Shown here: positions 10,997-27,800 of the stretch, one piece after another
Layout: each line of letters starts with the position of its first letter
How positions within the stretch are numbered: the stretch's first letter is position 1
From: Hepsetus odoe
Taxonomy: Eukaryota; Chordata; Actinopteri; Characiformes; Hepsetidae
Length of the DNA stretch: 64,000 bases
Direction: 5' to 3'
NCBI GenBank assembly: GCA_017165825.1
Contig: CM029384.1
Coordinates: forward strand, 2,530,715-2,594,714
The notes under the pieces: model-generated
What the model saw: only the letters and a program-made list of their open reading frames with translations
What the model was told of the DNA's origin: nothing
Databases searched by the model: none
Translations under genes and position numbers: made by a program

Positions 10997-12108
10997 AAAA
11001 AAAGAAAAAAAAAAAGCAAAGAAAAAAATAATCTGAACACATCCTATTGGACATACTCCTAGCCAGATGTTGCCCAGAAGAGTGATGAACATAATCAAAC
11101 CTGCCTTGCAGCACAAGACAGGAACTCCGATGCCTGCAACACAATGTTTAAGTGCTTGCACACATCTAGGGGCCGAGGATGAACTTGGGCCAGATGAGCC
11201 ACTTAAAAGGGTGGAAATTAATTTTGCAACAGAAAGTTCATCCATTATAACATTGCAAACAGCACTCGAGATTAAAGTAAATGTTGCAGCCCAGCCTCTG
11301 CTCCCCTCCACTTCCCACAACCAGAAGCAAGTGAGGGTTAAAATTGTGACATAACAGCATTAATTGGAAGGTAAAACTAGAAAGGCCCCCTCAAGATGTG
11401 CTTATGGCACCCTCTGCTGACAGCCCATGTACTGGAGCAGTTTGCCTCACAGACTGATTTGGATGGAAATGGGACAGAGGGCAGGGGCATAGAATTAGTC
11501 TGAATTCATAACAACACTTTTACACTGAAGACTTGACTGGACTTATCAAATGGAATTTCAAAAATACACCAATGACTGACTTGCATTTGCCCCACCCCCC
11601 TTGCCCATGATTAACAGACATGCTGATGGAAGGGCAATGAAATGGTCACAGGAGGCTCTTCTTAGGAATATAAACTAAACAAACCAAAAAAAAAAACAAA
11701 ACAAAAAAAAACCTGGGACAGGGACGAGGTGTGAGGTGCCGTAACAGGATTCATGACTGCACAACTGGTCAGTGACTGAACATGAATATTTACAGGCAAG
11801 AGGAGGGCAGTGCATGTTTTCATCTTAACAGGATGCCTGAGCACCACTTTGGGCAGGAAATTTCTACAAGATCAGGTGACCTAACAATTACTGTAAAGTA
11901 AAAAATAAAAAGGTGTTGAGGCTATTGCACAATTAAAAAAAAGAAAAAGTTGCAGCCATTGTATGTAAACTATATGTCTATAAAAGTCTGATACTTTCCA
12001 GATGCAAGACCAGATCTCTAAAAAGAAAGTCACACACAACATGCACTGACCTCCCTCAAGAGTTGCCCAGACACACACACACCCCCACACAATAATACTA
12101 GCAGGAAT

Positions 12109-16186
<4,078 letters not shown>

Positions 16187-16213
<27 letters not shown>

Positions 16214-16480
16214 TTCGCCGATATTTTTTGAGTGCGCGGTTGCAGCGCCCAATATTAAACGTTCCCCTTTTTGCTCCCGCCCACAAGGACAAGCTTTCCA
16301 ATTGAACCGCTGAGGTTTGATCACGCCCCCAAGTTCTGTCGCCATTGGCTATGAATTCACGCCTCAGCTGCGGGATTGGTTAACTGGGGTGGAGCCCTGC
16401 CCCAAAACCCTTTGCTTCTATGAATCGATCCTATTGGCTACTTATCCAGTCACCAAGTCTATGATTGGGTAGCTTTGCGG
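16187..16480 (-). promoter_or_regulatory. prmt1: prmt1 CpG/CCAAT promoter region
   Basis: Upstream of the prmt1 start the sequence is CpG-rich at 15960-16260. ATTGG boxes (CCAAT on the prmt1 strand) occur near 16345, 16374, 16432 and 16464. No TATA box is convincing. This is a typical TATA-less housekeeping promoter; the start site is probably near 16230-16270. Confidence 0.6.
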
Positions 16481-16502
16481 CTCCAATCCGCCAACGTTTT
16501 GT

Positions 16503-16676
<174 letters not shown>

Positions 16677-16756
16677 TGATTCAGTTTAATAGCACTGCAC
16701 AGAGTGCAGATAAAGAGCCACTGAGATGTAGATAAAAGAATAGAATGGAAGACTAT

Positions 16757-16935
16757 ACAAAGATTATTCTTCTTCTCGTTTCAGCTGCTCTCGTTAGGGG
16801 TCACCACAGCTTATCATCCTTCCCCATGTCTTCCTGTCCTCTGCATCTTCCCCCTTCAACCAACCTCCTGTGTGTCCTCTCTCATGTCCATAAACCTCCT
16901 CTTTGGCTGCTGCTGGGCCTTGGACCCCTTAAATG
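16757..16935. repeat. High-copy fish repeat of the TTCTTCTTC..GGGGTC(G/A)CCACAG type
   Basis: The phrase CAGCTGCTCTCGTTAGGGGTCACCACAG, followed by TGTCCTCTGCATCTTCC and CATAAACCTCCTCTTTGG, is a very common interspersed sequence in fish genomes, probably a non-LTR retrotransposon end. A fragment of the same repeat is at 63860-63910. Confidence 0.6.
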
Positions 16936-17414
16936 TTAATCATGTTTCTGTCCATGTCACCATGCAGCTATATGTCCCAACCAGCGTAATTGCTCCTCTC
17001 CATGTGTCCCTTTTGTTATTTGTCCCTTTTCATTCTCCCCATCATTGTTCAGGTCCCTGTCCTGGTGTTTACACTCCAGTTTCATTCTATTTTCATGCTC
17101 CAGTTTCATGTCCAGTCCCTTGTCTTATTGTGTCTTTTGTCTTTATTTGTCGTTGTGGTGTGTGTTTTGTGTTATGTGTAACTACTGGTTACTGTGGGGT
17201 TTTTTAAAATTTTTTTTTATTACTGTTTAGATTTTTATGATGATCTAAAACCAAAAAAATATATTACTGGTTATAATAATAAAATAATGGTAGCATGGTG
17301 GTGCAGTCGCCATGTTGCATGTTTTTCCCATGCACTGAAGATGCTAATTTGGTCAGGTGGACCACCTGGTGGATCAGTTGGACTGGAAATGTTAAACTAG
17401 TCCTTAGGTGTGTG

Positions 17415-18535
17415 TGTATATGTCAAGTCAAGTCAAGTAAGATTTTAATGTTATTTCAACCATATACACAGTACATAGTAAAATGAAATAACGTTCCTGC
17501 AGGACCCTGGTGCTACACATAAGGTGACATCAGACATGAAATAAAACACAAGACAAGGCAAGTACAGACAAGTGCAGACAACAACATACAGTACAACGGA
17601 CAGGACATTCATCCATCAGAGAGCCGCAGTTTAATGAAACAAAACAGCAGAGATTGATCCTGTATCACGGAGCAGTAGCGTTGTGACTAAAGTGCAGAGT
17701 GCAAAAATAAATAAGTGGCGTGGTAAGTGATAAGGTGGCTCAATGTGCATGAATGTGCATAATAGGAGAAAAATTCCAGCATTAGCAGAGATCAGGTTAT
17801 TGTGAAGACATTAACTGTTCAGAGATCTGATGGCCAGGGGGAAGAAACTGTTTCCCAACCTGGTAGTGGAGGCCCGTAGGCTATGGAGCCTTTTCCCGGA
17901 TGGCAGGAGAGAGAAGAGAGTGTGAGATGGGTGAGTGGGATCAGCATTGTGGATGCAGCGAGTGGTGAAAATGTCCTGAACAGAAGGCAGAGACACATGA
18001 TCTTCTCAGCAGTTCTCACTATCCGTTGTAGGGACTTGTGGTCTGAGATGTTGCAGTTCCTGTACCAGGCTGTAATGCAGCTGCTCAGGATGTTCTCGAT
18101 GGTTCCTCTGTAGAAGATGGTGAGGATGGGTGGTGGGAGATGGGCTCTCCTCAGTCTGCGTAGGAAGTAGAGACGCTGCTGGGCTTTCTTTGTGATGGAG
18201 TTGGTGTTGAGGCTCCATGTGAGGTTGTTGGATATGTGAACACCAGGAAACTTGGTGCTCCAGACTATCTCTGAGGGGGAGCTCTTGATATTCATGGAGA
18301 GTCGTCCCGATGTGGTCTCATCCAATTAGTCTTTAGTCTTGTCAACGTTCAAAGAAAGGTTGTTAGTTCTGCACGAGTCCGTCAGCTGTTGTATCTCCTC
18401 TCTGTACACCACCTCATCGCCACTGCTGATCAGACCAACCACGGTTGTATCATCAGTGAATTTGATGATGTGGTTTGAGCTGAGCTTGGCTGCACAGTCA
18501 CAGGTCATCAATGAGAACAGCAGTGGGCTGAGCAT
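17415..18535 (-). mobile_element. 5'-truncated L2-like non-LTR retrotransposon (LINE)
   Basis: On the - strand, 18535-18326 encodes part of a reverse transcriptase, LSPLLFSL followed by HIIKFTDDTTVVGLIS, where FTDD replaces the catalytic FADD. From 18262 to 17819 it encodes the post-RT tail ([48 protein letters not shown]). Stops and frameshifts separate the pieces, so it is dead. The 3' end toward 17415 carries CATATACACAGTACATAGT and short TCAAG repeats, shared with 47380-47450. The assignment to L2/CR1 rests on the protein motifs. Confidence 0.85.
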
Positions 18536-18559
18536 GTGTGTGTCTGTCTGTCTCTAATG

Positions 18560-18675
18560 TGATGGACTGGTGACCTGTGTTTCTTTGCCTTTCACTCTTT
18601 GAGTGCTGGGATAGGCTCTAACATCCCCTGCAGCCCTAGGTAGGATAAGCAGCTCAGAGAATAGACGGATGCAGA
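18560..18675 (+). repeat. LINE 3'-UTR-type repeat fragment
   Basis: GATGGACTGGTGACCTGT, GCTGGGATAGGCTC and GGATAAGCAGCTCAGAGAAT are phrases of a common fish interspersed repeat. It abuts the 5' side of the L2-like element and is followed by an AATAATAAT-type tail. Confidence 0.6.
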
Positions 18676-19264
18676 ATAACAATAATTAAACTAATAATAA
18701 TAATAATGATAATGTACATTCAGCAGCAATGTGGACTAAAATAGACAACAAGAAGAAAGATCTAGGGTCTGACTCAGACAAAACTGCAGCAGCAATAATG
18801 GTTCACTATTTAGGAAAAAGCATTTGATTCAAGCTTACGATGAATCCTGGTTCTGGAAAACAAGACCTGAAACAACAAGCTTTTTGTTAAACTGGGAGTG
18901 GAACTCCTCCCATGATACTGAAGACTTACATAAGTGAAGACTGATGACTGATCAGTAATGTCAGGTGATGAATCTTAAACATGATGTTGGTTGTTAAACA
19001 GCAAAGATAGTCTCTCCACCCTGGCTGATGCATAATGAGCATTTTATGATATTCCACAAAGTCCATTGCTGTGGTGCAATGAGTCAAGATGTTTTACAGC
19101 TCTCTGCAGTTGTTTGAGGTTAATTTCCTCACCTACACTGACTGCAGAAGAATTGAGCAAAAGGTTTATTTTCTTGCGAAATCTGTTTTGATTCGAAACA
19201 GCTCATTTAATTTTTCTAACTTTTTTTCATAATTCTGTTGTTAACGTGAACAAATCTTTAACCC

Positions 19265-19405
19265 ATTCGCTTCTCAGACTTTTGGCTAAGATCAAGTTTA
19301 ATATCTGTTCTCATGAGGACTGCAGAACAGGGTGACAGAAAAGGAGTTTGCTCCGTCCACTCCATGCATCGACTTGGTATTGCAGTATTTCCAGGAATGG
19401 CGCCC
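19265..19405 (+). pseudogene. U2 snRNA pseudogene
   Basis: The 5' end reads CGCTTCTCAGACTTTTGGCTAAGATCAAG and the 3' part reads TTTGCTCCGTCCACTCCATGCATCGA, then TTGGTATTGCAGTATTTCCAGGAA, all matching vertebrate U2. The branch-site recognition segment (GUAGUA in U2) is deleted between two short ATCAAG/ATCAG-like repeats, and the Sm-site/stem II region is rearranged. It cannot work as U2. It is joined directly to SINE family A at its 3' end. Confidence 0.88.
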
Positions 19406-19409
19406 TTCT

Positions 19410-19662
19410 GGGTGCAGTGACGACCTAACATTTAGGGACTAGGCCTTAGGATCAAAAGGTTGTGGGTTCAAATTCCAGACCAGTATGTTGCCCTGAGGCT
19501 CCCTTGAGCCAGGCACCGGCACCATCACTGCTTCCCAGGCACTTTGAATAGCTGTCCCTGATTGCACGGTGTGTATGGATGTAGAGGATGTATTTTGTTG
19601 TAGTTCTCTGTGTGCTGTGCGGTGTTTCAGAATGACAATTATTCACTTTCACTTCACTTAAA
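19410..19662 (+). repeat. SINE family A fused to the U2 pseudogene
   Basis: It starts with GGGTGCAGTGACGACCTAAC, a diverged version of the GGGGCAGTGGTGGCCTAG head, and has box B GGGTTCAAATTCC, the TTGCCCTGAGGC block and the tail GAATGACAATTATTCACTTTCACTTCACTT. Only about four bases separate it from the U2-like 3' end. Confidence 0.88.
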
Positions 19663-20254
19663 AGCAGCCCATGTATTTGCTTATTGATGATGTCTCTAAA
19701 ACAGATTAATCAGCCAGTCAGATCAGAGCTCATTTACATAACAATGTGAATTACATACAAACCACACAAACACAGGTAAACCTCAAGGAAGAACACAAGA
19801 TAAATGCAGAACAAAAACCTTTTAAATATTATGGACAAATATTACCCCTCTGTAAATCTCTCTACAATCAAATATATCACATTTCACTTTGAAAATATGG
19901 TTTACATCTTCACCTCTTAATTATAAAGCATTTTTTAACATCCTCCTTTAATTATTCCATGCTTAAATATACTGCATTAATCAGTGCTCTGAACCATGAA
20001 TGCTAAACTGTAACTAAACAACACTGTATTTCACTAAAATCGTTTCATTAAAAAATCAAACAAACAACATTTACCCAGAAATAATCACATAAGAGGGATA
20101 AATTTGTATTTTTAACGTCCTATGCATGATGATTTTGGGCTTTAGTCCATTTTTTGCAAGCGTTCAGCTATTTTAGCCAATCATTGAGAAGTACGATGTT
20201 TAACTGACTTAAAATATAACTAATGAATTATTTTATTACGTGACTGTAAACCGA

Positions 20255-20420
20255 TGACAACCAATCAGCGTCCGCGGTGTTGGCGGGGGGCGGGGCTTCT
20301 CCGGAGGAAGCGCTCGATTAATTTAAAAGAACCGACTCTTCCGCAAATGTCCGATTGAATGACTTCAATGGGGCCTATAACGAGCAGCATTTTCCCCCTC
20401 ATTTTTTCCCCTTTCACTAA
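20255..20420. promoter_or_regulatory. Promoter-like GC/CCAAT patch
   Basis: An ACCAATCAGCG CCAAT box, a TCCGCGG patch and a GGCGGGGGGCGGGGCTT GC box cluster within 50 bases, 1.6 kb upstream of the ap2a1 start, in otherwise AT-rich DNA. It could be a distal or alternative ap2a1 promoter or the remnant of another gene. No exon with a donor was identified. Confidence 0.35.
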
Positions 20421-20685
20421 TTTATTGTGCCAAATGTATCGGAGTATGGTTTGTCTACTGACTCACATATTTATTGGTATGGAATAATCAGAATCAGAAA
20501 AAAAACTGACTGATCCACAGTGAGGTAGATGGAGCCGCAAGTGGACATGAAGAAAAATATAAAGCTATACTGACTCTTGAGAAAGTACTCTATATTATAA
20601 AAAACATACTCACTCTTTATTGTATACACTGTAACTATGTGCTGTATGGACACTATTCTAAATAGGTGATAAACTTTATTAGGAA

Positions 20686-20956
20686 AAGTAAAGTGAAAGA
20701 CATGAATGTGACTATTATTGTCAATGTGAGAACACACAGCACAGTGAACCTCAATGAAATTAGACCTCTGCATTTAACTCATGCACTAAAACACACACTG
20801 TGCAGCAGGGGGCAGCTATGAAAGCGCCCTGGGAGCAGTGATGGGGACGGTACCTTGCTCAAGGGTACCTCAGGGCAACCTACTGGTAAGGGGTTTGTAT
20901 CCACAATCTTCCGATCCTGTGGCCGACTCCCTAAACACTAGGCCACCGCTGCCCTG
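20686..20956 (-). repeat. SINE family A, full length
   Basis: Antisense copy from AAGTGAAAGACATG through GGGGACGGTACCTTGCTC and CAGGGCAACCTACTGGTAAG to CACTAGGCCACCGCTGCCC at the head. Confidence 0.93.
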
Positions 20957-21289
20957 GTGAGGTCAAAATGTTCATTCTGCACAGTGATGGTCTGAGTAGA
21001 AAACCATACATGCAATGTACAAATTTCCCAGTACCTTTTTGCTCTGGTTCATGTTCTTTTTGCATTGCTTTTGGTCTTGCAAAAGATCTTGCAAAAAAAG
21101 CAAAAAACTGAATCATTTGGATTCGGTTCGTCCCCCTGTGTCGTATTTCAAACGAGCCGATTCCTTCAAGAGTCGGACTTCTGTCACGAGCCTCGTCCGT
21201 GAACACCGACCTGGCGCGGCAGGCACGAAACCGACGACCTCGAAATACAGAATAACAAATATATATATTTGTACTCCCTTCCTCGGAAG

Positions 21290-21888
21290 TTAAATCGCTA
21301 TACCAAGTTAATATTAACTGTATTATCCGGCCGCCTCAGACCACTCTGCTCACTCCGGGTGATGTATCCTGACGTTTGATAGCGCTAGCCAGCCAGCTAG
21401 CCGCTCAGCTAGCTCGCAGTGCCGCGGCTCAGAAAGAAGACCGTTTATTCCTTTTGCATTTCTTCATTCCTTCTCCCAGCCGGGGCTGTATGTTCTGTGG
21501 GGGAGAAACTTGTCGGCTGTGCTTTAGCAGCGTGAAATTGCAAACGCGGACCAAATGACTCGCGTCGTCGTTTGGGCCGAATTAGGGAACCGTTGGGTTT
21601 GAATGAATTTAAAAAATAACGGTCGGAGCGCGGCCGGCTCACCTGAGTAAACCCGCAAACGAACGCAGGGATTTTCCGCTTTTCCACTCAAAACACTATA
21701 TTTAAGGTGGACAGCTCGCTAGCTCTCTAAACACCCATCTCACACCTAGGACTCGGTGTCGGTTAACGTTAGCTAGCCGGCTAGCTCGGTGTCTGCAAAC
21801 GTATTCCTTTCTTTACGCGCCACACACCAGCTGGAAGGCTGATTTTTATTTCTTTTAAAGTGCGAGAGAAGGAAAAAGCCCTGCCAAG
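21290..21888 (+). promoter_or_regulatory. ap2a1: ap2a1 CpG-rich promoter and 5' UTR
   Basis: CpG density rises sharply from about 21290 and stays high to the start codon. The block contains repeated GCTAGC/AGCTAGC palindromes (21384-21417 and 21717-21790) and no TATA box. The ATG context at 21889 is GCCAAGATGCC. The transcription start cannot be fixed by eye. Confidence 0.6.
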
Positions 21889-24800
21889 ATGCCGGCTGTG
21901 TCGAAAGGAGACGGAATGCGAGGATTAGCGGTGTTCATCTCGGACATAAGGAATTGTAAGTTGCCTCTCTGCTTCCATGTTTTATGATCCACACTTTTTT
22001 TCTGGCCCTGGTCCCGCCGTGTTGTTGAAGCCTGCTCTCTGAAGCTGGATGTGGAGGTGACGGGAGGTCGTTAGCTGTGTGTGTGTGTGCGCGCATTGCT
22101 TTTAGATGTGTTTGATACGATGGGAAATGAAAGCACCCCCTCCTGCTCGATGTGGCACACAGCCCGAAATGATCTTTCACCGTGTGCACAGGCGTGTAGG
22201 CCGCTTCAGGAAAACCAGGTTTCGGAAAGAGAGGACAGCCACCAGATAAAACATGAAGTTCAGAAGTGAGGAGTTATCTCCCGTAATCTCTCTTCACCAA
22301 GAGGAGCCAGTTCAGCTGTTTGCACGATAAAGCCTTTATCAGCCGCTTCCCCGGGCCTGAGCGTTGAAGAATGGGGTGTATTCCCGCTCTGTATTTCAGT
22401 TTGGTGAGCAGTTATCTGGGCAAATGTCATGTTCAGTAAACAATACAGTCACATTTTACTTTTCTTCTGCATACTGACTTTCTGCTGAATAGTGTAACGG
22501 AGAGGGGTATCCAGTCCAGAGTTTTGAGAAATGAGCTTTTTAGAATGGCTTATTACTGGGATGGTGCCAGACACATTGATTTGTCTTAAATGATCATTTT
22601 GTTTTTCGTCTATTATTCGGTATATGAATCCTTTTGTTGGTTTCTTTTGGCCTATTTTTTTCTGTGACAGGAGATGTATCTTAAATATTTACAGTCGGAT
22701 AATTAAAGCTCTGCTGCACAGGTTGGTGGAGCTGGAGGTGTCGGAGATGTTAAGATGCCGAGATGTTTGGAATGACAATGAGGGACAGGATTAAAAACAG
22801 TAATATTATTATAGGAACAATTCTGGTTGGACCATTTGGAGACATAAGCAGGTTTATGCTGATTTGGACATGTACAGATGAGAGACGAGGAGTATGTTGA
22901 AGGTGAAGCTGCCTGGAAAGAGGAAAAGAGGAAGGACAAAGAGGAGGTTTGTGGATGTGGTGAGAGGAAACGCAGGCAGTTGGAGTGAAAGAGGAAGACG
23001 AATGAAGAATAAGAGCAGCCAAAAGAAGGAAGAGGATACTTGAAGTTGACCAATGATTAAATAATTGTATTGCACAAGAAGACGTGGCTAATATGCGTGT
23101 TTCCAATTCAATGATATTGTCTTTTTAACATGTCTGTTAGATTTCTCTGATCATTTTTCAGGGTGATCTTGACCATTTTATCCCATGTCATTAAGATGTG
23201 TGGAATCAGCAGCTTAGGATAGAAATGCATCAAAATGGAAATTCTATCTGTTGCACTGTTTTCTTCCTCATTTGCCTTAGAGTCAGAGCCCAAGTGTCCT
23301 CTAAATGCACTCAGGCAAGGTGTGGTGTCAAAGCACAGAGAGGACAGGCCAGGATATAACCGTTTCTTACCAAGAGTGCTGTGTGTATTCATGTGGCTTT
23401 GAGCACCACAGGGCAGAGCAGGGAGCGTGCACATATCATTTACCTTGGAGCATTTAGCTCACAGTGTGCTCTCCATCTTCTTTCACAGGCTGTTTGTGCA
23501 AAAAGTGAATCATACTTATTTCTAAAACTGCATTTATCTGTTGGTGAAAAGTACAATGACCTAAGATTTACAGTATATAAAAACAGATGAATCATAACTT
23601 GGCTGCAGTGTTACATTTTGCACCCAGTCTGCCTTTTCAGCTTTGTACAGAGTTTGATTTTAGCTTCACTTTCATCTTTTCTAAATAAATAAATAAATAA
23701 ATAAAACCTGGCGGGATTCAAAGCAGTTAAAGACATTATCTGGGCTCTTTGGTGACGTATAGTGGAGGTACCTACATAAGGTATCTCCACTGAACATAAC
23801 TGAATTTTTTTTTTTATCTCTACAAGAATCTGAGGAAATGCACAACAGCCATTTGTGGTGTGCAAGTGTATTACAGATCCTGTTATTGGCACACGGATGA
23901 GCATGGTGCTCGGACAGTGCATCTGTTGTCAGTTTACTCACTGAGAAATAGTCTTGGAATCAAAACCCCATTAAATCACACAGTCAAGAAAAAACCCTTC
24001 AGCTGACTTGTAAAGGAATGAATCACAGGTGGCTTGGACTCCCAAATATGCATTAATGTATATGTGCAGTTTGAAAGAACGCTCCTCCTGATTGCCATCT
24101 GTAGTCACCTATATGCTTTGGGCTTTCCTTCTGGCTGATGCAGTAAAGAAAATTACTTTAGTTCAAGTTTTAACAATAGACTGCTTTGTCCTGTAGATGC
24201 ACTTCAACTCTGCAGTATTTGCACTGCACAGCTCTGATGTTATCAGTGGTTGATGCAGTCACTGATATTTAAATATGTTCTCAAACATTGCTAAATGTTT
24301 TAACGTTTTAATAATGTGATGGTTTGTTTTGTCGAAGACGATGTATATATTGCGAACTCTACAGTAAATTCTGTCCCTGGACTTCACCCCTAAATCCCTG
24401 CAACATTTGTGCTGTACTTTCTTTCTTAGAAAGACTAATATGAGCAACTATGTTTATGTTGACAAACTCGTGGTCACATTAGTATATGTTGCCTTAATAT
24501 TCATTCAGAAATATTTTCTAAATATGCTTATAAGCAACCAGCATTGTCTAAGATTATATTGCACTAGAAGTAAGTATTTTAAGTAAATCTATTCTGTATT
24601 CTCATTTGTACCATGTTCTGTGTTGTTTTGCCATATGTCTTAGACATAATTCTTGCAAATCACTGTTGATATTTGATACTGTTAACATAACCTAATACCC
24701 TTGCTCCAAGGTTTGTGAATGACACACATTATATATGTTTAGTTACAGTTTTTGTTCATTTTTAATGTGTTGCATCATATTAATTCACATGTCAGGACTT

Positions 24801-27800
24801 GACCAACTCCTAATATTCTCTCTTATAGTACATTTTTTCTAGGAATGCACTGATATGGAATGTGTTTGATCAGTGGTGATATCTGATATTTTTCACATAC
24901 ATAAAATAAGAAACATAGAAGCCACATATTCCTAAACCTTCTGCTGTTCTTGCTTTTTTTTTTTTTTTTTTTTTAAATGTTATTATAAATCAAACTTCTG
25001 CTGATATGGAAATTGTTCCTATATTATCATGCATCCCTTTTCCATAAGAATAAAATCAAGAGGTTAAATATATGCATCTTGTTTTGCATTTCTTTATCAT
25101 TTAAGACAATACTGAGTATTGGTACTACTTCTTTCTCTCCTTAGGCAAAAGTAAAGAGGCTGAGATCAAACGCATCAACAAAGAATTGGCCAACATCCGT
25201 TCAAAGTTTAAAGGAGACAAGGCTCTGGATGGCTACAGTAAGAAGAAGTATGTGTGTAAACTGCTCTTCATCTTTCTCCTGGGCCATGACATTGACTTCG
25301 GCCACATGGAGGCTGTCAACCTCCTCAGCTCAAACAAGTACACAGAGAAACAGATTGTAAGTGGAATGATGCTGCTTCTTTTTTTTTTTAAGGTGATACA
25401 GCTCCTGTTCCTGCTCTTTGATCAGTTCCTAAACTGCAGATAATAAGCAAGAGTTGTATTTTACTTCCACACAAACTGCTCTATTGATACTCCATGCCAT
25501 GTGTACTCAACATGAGCTCTAATTATCTCCTGCTGATTTTCCACCCACTTGTACCAGCCAGACTGGCATCACTCCCCTGCTCTTTTCTGGCTTGTACACT
25601 CATGGAGGGAACAGAAACCCAGGGAGTCATGTGTAGCTACAAAGAGCAATTAATGGAGTGAAAACTCAGCGAAGTGTCATTTCAGAGACTTGAATTTCAC
25701 TGCAAAAGATGTATAGATAGAGATCTGTAGATTGTATGTCATGTATGTATTTTTCCCCCAAGATAGGCATTTTCTCCAGAGGTTGGGTTTTTCCTCTTTT
25801 GCCTTCATTTTTGCTGTTGCTGAAGAATGTTGCAATGCCATCATGTTTAGGGGAGTGCTTCCTGACTAGTCATTGTTTCAGTAGCCCCATTTCCTCTAAT
25901 CCTGACTGTTCAGTTAGCCTTGACTTTAGTCAAATAATCTAATGTCAAATATCTATTGTTCTAAAATCAACATATATTTTTTTGCACTCCACTTGGAGTT
26001 ATCTGACAGAGCAATGCTGGGGATGAAGGTTATGTTTATTCTGGTCATATTTTAAGTTAAATTTTAATGCAATTCCAAAACTTTTATTTTGTAGATAAGT
26101 AGAGCTCAGTGAAGGTTTACCTTCGTGCCGTGTGGGAGCTAATTCAGATTAGCTTTTGATTTCGGACAGCTGGTGAGACACACTCAAGGGTTAGGAACAA
26201 ATGATGTGCATGTCCTTTAAGAGTGAGCACTCTGGACAGGGTTTTTTTTTTTTTTTTCTGTTCATCTTTTGTGTCTTTTGATTTAGTCTGAGACACTGTA
26301 GAAAGGATTTACTGAAAAAGACGTTAAAAGATGGTTAAAAGAGTTAACCATCTTTTTCAGGCAAGATTTAGTTTTTATCCGTTTTTATAAATAAGGTTAG
26401 GGCTTCTTGATATGGTCAGCATATGATCATTATATTGCTGTATATTGTCTTTTAATATATTGATAATTATTTCGGAGTTTCAAAAAGTGCATGTTGACAT
26501 TCCTATAAATAAGGTGTGGATATGGAAACTAAGCAGCAAAAGCAGCCTGTTTTCAAATCCTAGTTTTGTGGTTTAACAAAAACAAAAAACAGTAAATTAT
26601 GAGTAATAAAATGGATTAAAGTAAATTGGAGGAAGTTTAGATTATGGGCCCTTGGTTTGTCAGTGCTGTTATAGACTTTTGTTGTAATACCACAGTTTAT
26701 CAAAGCACCCAGGAACATTCACACTGGAGCAGTGATTGGTAACCTTGTCAGAAACACTGCTTCATTTGCATATTGTTGTCTGTTCTGTTCAGTCGCTCCA
26801 GTAGAAAAATATTTGAAAGTGACTATTGTCATTGTGAAATGCAGCACAACAAAATTCAACCCCTGCGTTTCACCCATATACACACATGCAGCAGGGGGCG
26901 GCTATTTAAAGTGCATGGGGAGCAGTGATGGGGATGGTACCTTGCTGAAGGGTACCTCAGGGTAACCTACTGGTATGAGATTCTAACCCACAACCTCCTG
27001 ATCCTGGGGCCGACTCACTAACCACATATTTTGGATGGGATCGTTTTTTAATTTATTTATTTATTTTATTTTTAACCACAGTTCAATTAGCAGATTGATT
27101 TAACAGTCAGTGTTAATTAATAATGTACAACATCAAGGGCTTCAGCCTTCTTATTGGGGAACAATAATAACCGATAATTGTTGAGCATTTTAATAAAGCA
27201 GTTTAATCCAATAGATGCGGTACAACTGAAATAAGACTCATTTAAATATCTCCCATTTTCATTCATCAGTTTCTGTTGAATGAAACTCAGTCAATCTTGT
27301 AGAACATACTAACGTTGAGGTCTCTCACTGTCTCTGAAAATGTCCAGCCCTTTATTGTGTGGGTTTTTTCTTCCCTTTTTTCCTTATAAAAATGTCCTAC
27401 ATTTCTGGCCTCTGTGAAGATAGCTTTGAGAACAGATACAGAGTAAATGTACTGACTGATCTCTGGTCAACAAAATTCAGGTTGACATTTCATGCCATAA
27501 TAATCTGCTCATATGTTTGGTGTGTGTCCAGGTAAATCTTGTAGATGAGCTGCTCAATTAACATGAAGCCTTTTTTGCCCAAGAAAGGTCAGCAGCCAAG
27601 ATGTTGCCTCTTGGGCTGTTATGAATCACTTGTTGAATCAGGGAAGCAATGGGAGTTCCTGCTATTTCAAGTGTATGCTTGTTTATTAGAAATATTTTGA
27701 AAATCTTGGATCACCCTGCATTTATATATATTAAAAATAATAAATAAATAATTCGACTTATAGTTTTCAGAACAAAAAATCTCATCAGAATCTCTGGATA

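Noticed and set aside
17811..18535. Protein-coding host gene on the - strand
   Set aside because: The frames are fragments of a non-LTR retrotransposon reverse transcriptase with frameshifts and a changed catalytic motif.
19265..19405. Functional U2 snRNA gene
   Set aside because: The branch-recognition region is deleted and the middle is rearranged; no snRNA promoter elements are seen.
22703..23106. Antisense frames of 73-118 residues
   Set aside because: Shadow frames of a retrotransposon tail read on the + strand.
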